A stretch of 49,558 nucleotides of DNA from an uncultured Anaerobutyricum sp. (lineage in GTDB: Bacteria; Bacillota; Clostridia; Lachnospirales; Lachnospiraceae): positions 1-49,558 of the forward strand of contig NZ_CAKRCF010000021.1 of assembly GCF_934307085.1 (NCBI RefSeq), read 5' to 3'. Below the pieces are notes generated by a model that made no database searches, was not told the DNA's origin, and was given only the letters and a program-made list of their open reading frames with translations. A program made the position numbers and the translations under genes. Below, in pieces: positions 44,622 through 49,558 of this stretch; positions within the stretch are counted from its first letter, which is position 1; each line of letters starts with the position of its first letter.

Positions 44622-45764
44622 CTATTTAACACCCATCCATCCAGAGATAACCATCATCTGTACTTCAGAAGTTCCTTCATAGATTTCTGTAATCTTAGCG
44701 TCGCGCATCATTCTCTCGATTGGATAATCTTTTGTATATCCATATCCACCATATAACTGTAAGCAACGTGTTGTTACATCCATAGCATTTCTAGCTGCTA
44801 CTAACTTAGCCATAGCTGCTTTGTGTGAGAATGGTTCGTGGTCATCTTTTGCACATGCTGCCTGATAAACAAGAAGTTTTGCTGCTTCTGTCTGTGCACG
44901 CATCTGAGCCATTTCGAACTGTGTATTCTGGAACTGAGAAATTCTTCTTCCGAACTGTTTTCTCTCAGTGATATATTTTGTTGTTTCTTCTAATGCACCT
45001 TCTGCAATACCAAGTGCCTGTGCTGCGATACCAACACGTCCACCATCTAATGTCATCATTGCATATTTGAAACCTTTTCCAAGTTCACCAACAAGGTTTT
45101 CTTTAGGAACGATACAGTCTTCAAAAATAAGTTCGCATGTGGAAGATGCACGGATACCTAATTTATCTTCCTGTTTACCAATGGAGAAACCTTTGAATCC
45201 TTTTTCTACGATAAATGCGGAAATACCTTTTGTTCCCTGAGATTTATCTGTCATAGCAAGTACGAAGAATACATCTGCTGCACCTGCGTTTGTGATAAAA
45301 ATCTTAGATCCATTTAATACCCAGTGGTCACCAGCGTCTACTGCAACTGTCTGCTGTCCGGATGCATCTGTACCAGCGTTAGGTTCTGTTAATGCGAAAG
45401 CACCAATCCATTCACCAGAACATAACTTAGGAAGATATTTCTGTTTCTGTTCTTCAGAACCGAACTGGTAAATAGGTGTTGCACATAAAGATGTATGAGC
45501 AGAAAGAATAACACCTGTAGATGCACAGTATTTACTTAATTCTTCTACTGTCTGGATATATGCTAATGTATCCATTCCAGCTCCGCCGTACTCTTCTGGG
45601 AAAGGAATTCCCATCAGTCCCATTTCTGCCATCATTTTGACATTTTTCATTGGGAACTCTTCTGTTCTGTCGATTTCAGCAGCTAAAGGTTTTACTTCGT
45701 TTACTGCAAAGTCATGCACCATTTCTAATATATCCTGATGTTCCTCGTCCTGTCTAAAATTCAT
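44622..45764 (-). CDS. Acyl-CoA dehydrogenase (butyryl-CoA dehydrogenase type)
   Basis: 380 residues. 'ALTEPNAGTDASGQQT' and 'GSKIFITNAGAADVFFVLA' bind FAD and substrate, 'LQLYGGYGYTKDYPIERMMRDAKITEIYEGTSEVQ' carries the catalytic Glu363. Length and text match short-chain (butyryl-CoA) dehydrogenases that work with EtfAB in butyrate producers. Its place among lactate genes suggests that lactate-derived electrons meet crotonyl-CoA here; that coupling is inferred. AGGAGG 8 nt upstream of ATG. It follows etfA after a 487-bp gap, so it may also have its own promoter. Confidence 0.93.
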   Translation of the reverse strand: MNFRQDEEHQDILEMVHDFAVNEVKPLAAEIDRTEEFPMKNVKMMAEMGLMGIPFPEEYGGAGMDTLAYIQTVEELSKYCASTGVILSAHTSLCATPIYQFGSEEQKQKYLPKLCSGEWIGAFALTEPNAGTDASGQQTVAVDAGDHWVLNGSKIFITNAGAADVFFVLAMTDKSQGTKGISAFIVEKGFKGFSIGKQEDKLGIRASSTCELIFEDCIVPKENLVGELGKGFKYAMMTLDGGRVGIAAQALGIAEGALEETTKYITERKQFGRRISQFQNTQFEMAQMRAQTEAAKLLVYQAACAKDDHEPFSHKAAMAKLVAARNAMDVTTRCLQLYGGYGYTKDYPIERMMRDAKITEIYEGTSEVQMMVISGWMGVK

Positions 45765-45808
45765 AACTATTTCCTCCTGTCACAGTCGTTTTTATTATTT
45801 CATTGCTT

Positions 45809-45848
45809 TGAATTTAAAATAATGAATTTAAAATGTTGAATTTAAAAT
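45809..45848. repeat. Three 14-bp direct repeats upstream of the acyl-CoA dehydrogenase gene
   Basis: TGAATTTAAAAT occurs at 45809-45820, 45823-45834 and 45837-45848, an exact 14-bp period, 45 bp ahead of the start codon. The AT-rich iteron-like run could be a regulator site or an UP-like element. Confidence 0.7.
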
Positions 45849-45857
45849 AAAGCCACA

Positions 45858-45874
45858 ACAATATATAATATTGT
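45858..45874. promoter_or_regulatory. Palindrome beside the repeats
   Basis: ACAATAT-ATA-ATATTGT, a 7+3+7 dyad, directly upstream of the three direct repeats. It holds TATTAT on the minus strand, a possible -10 with a weak -35 (TGAAAG). It may be an operator of the lactate operon. Confidence 0.4.
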
Positions 45875-46090
45875 TCACTTGTTTTACCTTTCATCGATTT
45901 TTCAAGCATTTTCTGCTCTGAAAACTCGACTACAATTACTTTTTCTTTGTTATCATGTTACGTTTTTGTTGATATTTTTTTAACAAATTCATCTGTGACT
46001 TAATTCACAATACTCTTACCTGACGGTTATTTCATTTTATATCGTACTGGAAATCTCTGCAGGATTGATATATTGCTTTTATGTGTTTAG

Positions 46091-46120
46091 ATCTGACCCT
46101 CCAGCTTGGGAGGGCCAGAT
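46091..46120. terminator. Hairpin downstream of etfA
   Basis: ATCTG-a-CCCTCC (46091-46102) pairs with GGAGGG-c-CAGAT (46109-46120) around AGCTTG, with one mismatch. It is 131 bp past the etfA stop. No U-run follows in either direction, so it may be a processing or stabilising stem instead of a terminator. The remaining gap 45875-46090 shows nothing I can support. Confidence 0.5.
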
Positions 46121-46251
46121 AATGACAAACTTGGTAATACTATTTTTATACTTTGTCTTTCTTTATTCTATACTTTGCATTTATACTATGCGTTTCTCTC
46201 AACCATTTTCTAAGGATTGATTCATTATGCTTTTAAGCTTAATTTATATTC

Positions 46252-47256
46252 TTAAGCTTTCTCTGCTTTAAATGCTTCTGTTAATGCAGGAACTACTTCA
46301 TTTAAGTTTCCAACGATTCCGTAGTCTGCTACATCAAAGATTGGAGCATCTGGATCTTTATTGATTGCTACGATTGTATCGGAACCGGAGATACCTGCTA
46401 CGTGCTGGATAGCACCGGAAATACCGATTGCAAAGTATAACTTAGGAGCAACTGTCTTACCTGACTGTCCTACCTGATGCGCATGTGGCATCCAGCCTGC
46501 ATCTACTACTGCACGGCTGCATCCAACTGTTGCACCAAGTACATCTGCGAGATCCTGTAACAGTTTGAAGTTCTCTTCAGAACCAACACCACGTCCACCG
46601 GAAACAATGATTTCTGCTTCTTCTAAGTTAACAGATTCTGCTACTTCTTTTACTCTTTCTACGAGAGTTGTACGAATCTCTTCTGCTGGAACTGTGATAT
46701 CTTCTTTGATGATTTCTCCAGTTTTACCTTCTTCGTAAGCACCTTTCTTAAATACACCAGGACGAACCGTTCCCATCTGAGGTCTGTTATCTGGGCACAT
46801 GATTGTTGCCATAAGGTTTCCACCGAATGTAGGACGTGTCCATGCAATATTTCCACTTTCTTCATCAATGTCAATACCAGTACAATCTGCTGTAAGTCCT
46901 GTCTTTAATCTGCAGGATACTCTAGGTCCTAAATCACGACCATTGTTTGTAGCACCAATCATTAATGTTTCTGGTTTATACTTTTCAACTAATGTTACCA
47001 TTGCTTTTGCAAAAGCATCTGTTGTGTAGTATTCGTACTCTGGTCCGTCTACGATAATTGCAGAATCTGCACCATAAGCGATTGCATCTTTTGCAACACC
47101 CTCGATATCTTTACCGATAACAACTGCTACTAATTCACAGCCCTTTGCCTGTGCAAGTGGTTTTGCTACATTTAATAATTCGTAACCAACTGTTTTTGGT
47201 TTACCACATTCTGTTTCAATAAAAACCCAAATATTTTTATAATCTGCAAGATTCAT
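46252..47256 (-). CDS. etfA: Electron transfer flavoprotein alpha subunit
   Basis: 334 residues. The C-terminal FAD domain is clear: '[72 protein letters not shown]'. The N-terminal domain is a plain Etf fold; I see no extra Cys-rich ferredoxin domain. It takes electrons from the lactate dehydrogenase and/or acyl-CoA dehydrogenase. AGGAGG upstream; 13 bp after etfB. Corresponds to lctC of A. woodii. Confidence 0.94.
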   Translation of the reverse strand: MNLADYKNIWVFIETECGKPKTVGYELLNVAKPLAQAKGCELVAVVIGKDIEGVAKDAIAYGADSAIIVDGPEYEYYTTDAFAKAMVTLVEKYKPETLMIGATNNGRDLGPRVSCRLKTGLTADCTGIDIDEESGNIAWTRPTFGGNLMATIMCPDNRPQMGTVRPGVFKKGAYEEGKTGEIIKEDITVPAEEIRTTLVERVKEVAESVNLEEAEIIVSGGRGVGSEENFKLLQDLADVLGATVGCSRAVVDAGWMPHAHQVGQSGKTVAPKLYFAIGISGAIQHVAGISGSDTIVAINKDPDAPIFDVADYGIVGNLNEVVPALTEAFKAEKA

Positions 47257-47269
47257 TATTCAGTCCTCC

Positions 47270-48073
47270 TTACAAAATTTTTGCGTCGTAAATTAATTTA
47301 ACAACCTCTTTTGCTGCATCTTCTGCTTCCATACCTTCAAGTTTTACACCATTCTTTTCTGTTACTGGTGTATATGTTTTCTTTACTTTTGTTGGAGAAC
47401 CACTTAAACCGCAACGCTCCAGGTTGATTGCAGGAATATCTTCTTCTGTAAGAACAGGAATCTCTTTTTTCTTTGCAGCCATTTTACTCTTGATGGTTGG
47501 ATATCTAGGTTCGTAAGGAAGTCTAACTACTGTAACTACTGCTGGAAGCTGTGTAGAAATCATATCGTAACCTTCATCGCATTCACGTTTTACCTGAATA
47601 TCTCCGTCTTTTTCAATGATGTCTAATGCGTATGTAATCTGTGGAAGTCCAAGATGTTCTGCGATTTCCGGTCCAACCTGTGCGGTATCACCGTCAACTG
47701 CCTGTTTACCACAGAGAATTAAATCAAATTTTAATCCTTCTTTTTCCTCTACTGCTTTGATTGCTTCAGAAAGGATATAACTTGTTGCTAATGTATCAGA
47801 TCCACCGAACTTTCTGCTGGAAATAAGGTATCCTGCGTCAGCTCCTACGGAAAGACAGGTTTTGATTGCATCTTTTGCCTGTTCTGGTCCCATGGAAATT
47901 ACAACAACTTTACCGCCTAATTTTTCTTTTAAGCGGACACCTACTTCTTGTGCGTAGGTATCAAAAGGATTCACGATACTTGGAACACCTTTTCTTACCA
48001 GTGTATGTGTAACTGGATCAATTTTAATCTCATTAGTATCAGGTACTTGTTTGATACAAACACAAATATTCAT
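47270..48073 (-). CDS. etfB: Electron transfer flavoprotein beta subunit
   Basis: 267 residues. 'MNICVCIKQVPDTNEIKID' opens the typical EtfB fold; 'DLILCGKQAVDGDTAQVGPEIAEHLGLPQITYA' and 'LPAVVTVVRLPYEPRYPTIKSKMAAKKKEI' carry the family and recognition-loop text. The DGDTAQVGP stretch is of the kind seen in bifurcating Etfs that hold a second FAD and use NAD. Partner of EtfA just downstream. Corresponds to lctB of A. woodii. Confidence 0.94.
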   Translation of the reverse strand: MNICVCIKQVPDTNEIKIDPVTHTLVRKGVPSIVNPFDTYAQEVGVRLKEKLGGKVVVISMGPEQAKDAIKTCLSVGADAGYLISSRKFGGSDTLATSYILSEAIKAVEEKEGLKFDLILCGKQAVDGDTAQVGPEIAEHLGLPQITYALDIIEKDGDIQVKRECDEGYDMISTQLPAVVTVVRLPYEPRYPTIKSKMAAKKKEIPVLTEEDIPAINLERCGLSGSPTKVKKTYTPVTEKNGVKLEGMEAEDAAKEVVKLIYDAKIL

Positions 48074-48091
48074 TCTTCTTCCTCCTTAATA

Positions 48092-49504
48092 TTACAGACG
48101 GTAGCAAACTTTGCCTGGATTTAAGATCATCTTAGGGTCAAATACTCTCTTGATGCCTTCCATGATTGCCATGTTTGTTTCTCCAACAGAATCAACTAAG
48201 TATTTTACTTTACCTGAACCGATTCCGTGTTCACCAGAAACAAGACCGCCGCAATTTGTTGCTTCTTTATAAATAATGTCAAAGAATTTATCCACTCTCT
48301 TCTTGAACTCTTCTTCTTCCAGATCATTAGAGCACTGGTAGATATGAAGGTTTCCATCTCCGGCATGTCCGAAGGATTTAATAACAAGACCACATTCTTC
48401 TCCGGTCTTATTTACAAATGTAAGGTATTCTGCAATCTTATTAACAGGTACAACTACGTCACACTCGTCAAGAAGCTTTGTCTCTTCCATGATAGCCTCT
48501 AAGAAAGAAGAACGTGCTGCCCATGCATCTTTCATCTTAGCAGATGTATCAGCTACTAATACATCAATTGCTCCTGCTTCTAATACAAGCTCTGCAGCCT
48601 GCTCGATTAATGCGTCTACTTCATCTTCACTGTTACCATCTAATGTGACAAGAAGATATGCACCAATCTGAACTCCTTCTAATTCCTGTGGGAATACGGA
48701 CTTTCCAATGTAACGCTCGGAAGCAAGTACGATTTCTCTTTCCATGAACTCGATTGCCTGTGGGTTCATGTGAGCCATCTTAAATTTAGGTACAGTTGCA
48801 AGTGCTGTCTCTAAGTCTTCGTAAGGAATGATTAAAGATGCAACAGCCTTTGGTGCTGGGATAATCTTTAATGTTAATTCTGTGATGATACCGAGTGTTC
48901 CTTCAGAACCAATCATAAGATTTAATAAGGAATATCCTGAAGATGTTTTGGAAACAGTTGCTCCAAGATGTGTAATCTCACCAGTTGGTAATACAACAGT
49001 CATTGCTCTTACGTAATCACGTGTTGCTCCATATTTAACAGCTCTCATACCACCTGCGTTTGTCGCTACGTTACCACCAACACATGCGAACTTTTCACCT
49101 GGATCTGGTGGATATAACATTCCTTTGGACTGGCAATCCTCTGCTAAGTCGTTTAACAGAACACCGGCTTCAATCTCAACAACGAAGTTCTCCATATCGT
49201 AGGATTTAATCTTATTCATCTTAGAAATATCAATTAAAACACCGCCATATAATGGAACTGCTCCACCTGCAAGACCAGTACCAGCTCCTCTAGGTGTTAC
49301 AGGAATATTATTCTCATAACAAATCTTCATTACTGCTGCAACTTCTTCTGTAGAACGTGGCTGTACTGCTAAATCTGGCATATGCGTGCCGTAAATAGGC
49401 ATCTCGTCCTTCGCATAATCCGGATTAATCTCTTCACCTAAGAAGACGTTATTGGAAACTTTTTTGATTTCTTCGATAATTTCCGGTGTCAACTGATTGT
49501 ACAT
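48092..49504 (-). CDS. lctD: FAD-linked D-lactate dehydrogenase (GlcD/LctD family)
   Basis: 470 residues. FAD-binding type 4 domain: 'VTPRGAGTGLAGGAVPLYGGVLIDISKMNKI', 'NAGGMRAVKYGATRDYV', 'GSEGTLGIITELTLKI'. The C-terminal half has the metal-binding 'SFGHAGDGNLHIYQ' and 'GLVSGEHGIGSGKVKYL' (His and Glu). This matches glycolate oxidase GlcD and LctD, which oxidise D-2-hydroxyacids. Placed directly ahead of etfB and etfA, with larA in the same group, D-lactate is the likely substrate. ATG with AGGAGG. First gene of the group in this window; a permease gene, if any, would lie beyond 49558. Confidence 0.92.
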   Translation of the reverse strand: MYNQLTPEIIEEIKKVSNNVFLGEEINPDYAKDEMPIYGTHMPDLAVQPRSTEEVAAVMKICYENNIPVTPRGAGTGLAGGAVPLYGGVLIDISKMNKIKSYDMENFVVEIEAGVLLNDLAEDCQSKGMLYPPDPGEKFACVGGNVATNAGGMRAVKYGATRDYVRAMTVVLPTGEITHLGATVSKTSSGYSLLNLMIGSEGTLGIITELTLKIIPAPKAVASLIIPYEDLETALATVPKFKMAHMNPQAIEFMEREIVLASERYIGKSVFPQELEGVQIGAYLLVTLDGNSEDEVDALIEQAAELVLEAGAIDVLVADTSAKMKDAWAARSSFLEAIMEETKLLDECDVVVPVNKIAEYLTFVNKTGEECGLVIKSFGHAGDGNLHIYQCSNDLEEEEFKKRVDKFFDIIYKEATNCGGLVSGEHGIGSGKVKYLVDSVGETNMAIMEGIKRVFDPKMILNPGKVCYRL

Positions 49505-49558
49505 ATTTCTACCTCCTAATCATTTCCTTCTTTATATTTGAAATAATAAAGTTCTTAA
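49505..49558 (-). other. Upstream leader of lctD, cut by the window edge
   Basis: Holds the lctD ribosome binding site (TAGGAGGTAGAAAT before ATG) and AT-rich text; no full promoter is visible within these 54 bp. Confidence 0.5.

Noticed and set aside
45965..46090. Promoter for the acyl-CoA dehydrogenase gene in the upstream half of the gap
   Set aside because: Several TTGTTA/TTGTGA-like words occur but none has a matching -10 at 16-18 nt.
1..49558. CRISPR arrays, transposases, integrases, phage genes, tRNA genes
   Set aside because: Looked for and not seen; the repeats present are short inverted or direct repeats without spacer structure.

Overview
The window looks like the chromosome of a low-GC, spore-forming, anaerobic Firmicute of the Lachnospiraceae type. 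The evidence is a spoIIID gene, a T-box-controlled trp operon, strong AGGAGG ribosome binding sites, a Gram-positive type IV pilus operon without secretin, and a lactate-oxidation operon (lactate dehydrogenase, EtfAB, acyl-CoA dehydrogenase, lactate racemase, GntR regulator) of the kind known from lactate-using butyrate producers such as Anaerobutyricum and Anaerostipes. The genus is an inference. No transposase, phage gene, CRISPR array or tRNA gene was seen.

Layout, left to right. 1-460: the very 5' end of a 16S rRNA gene (minus strand) at the window edge, preceded by a leader and three tandem -35/-10 promoters about 100 bp apart. 613-2888: a protein with four InlB-like B-repeats plus BspA-like leucine-rich repeats, and an aldose-1-epimerase-like protein. 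3008-22914: a 20-kb minus-strand type IV pilus operon read right to left: pilB, pilT, pilC, pilA, pilD, a pilM-pilN fusion, pilO, four minor-pilin-like genes (two unusually large), and a 1884-residue exported protein. Hairpins lie in several of its gaps, and a terminator lies in its leader. 23448-25204 (plus): a YhdT/PanF-type symporter pair. 25389-32031 (minus): trpE-G-C-F-B-A and ybaK behind a T-box leader; trpD is missing from its usual place. 32306-38674: manA, a DUF956 gene, a mannose-family PTS (IIAB, IIC, IID) and its PRD-type regulator. 38874-41145: a fructose-family PTS IIBC and IIA. 41464-41979 (plus): a candidate three-hairpin small RNA with a CCUCC-rich loop, then spoIIID behind a candidate sigma-E promoter. 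42202-49504 (minus): the lactate operon.

How they work together. The pilus operon supplies assembly ATPase, retraction ATPase, platform, peptidase, major pilin, alignment proteins and a probable tip complex, with the giant exported protein as a candidate surface or tip partner. The lactate operon should interconvert L- and D-lactate (LarA) and oxidise D-lactate with electrons passing to EtfAB; the acyl-CoA dehydrogenase suggests a link to crotonyl/butyryl-CoA. The mannose PTS and ManA feed fructose-6-phosphate into glycolysis.

The most promising undescribed items are the small RNA beside spoIIID, the giant pilus-linked exported protein with its large E5-lacking minor pilin, the hairpin-rich pil operon leader and gaps, and the inverted-repeat elements sharing ACAGACGAAG ends. 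All were read by eye; no alignments or folding programs were run.
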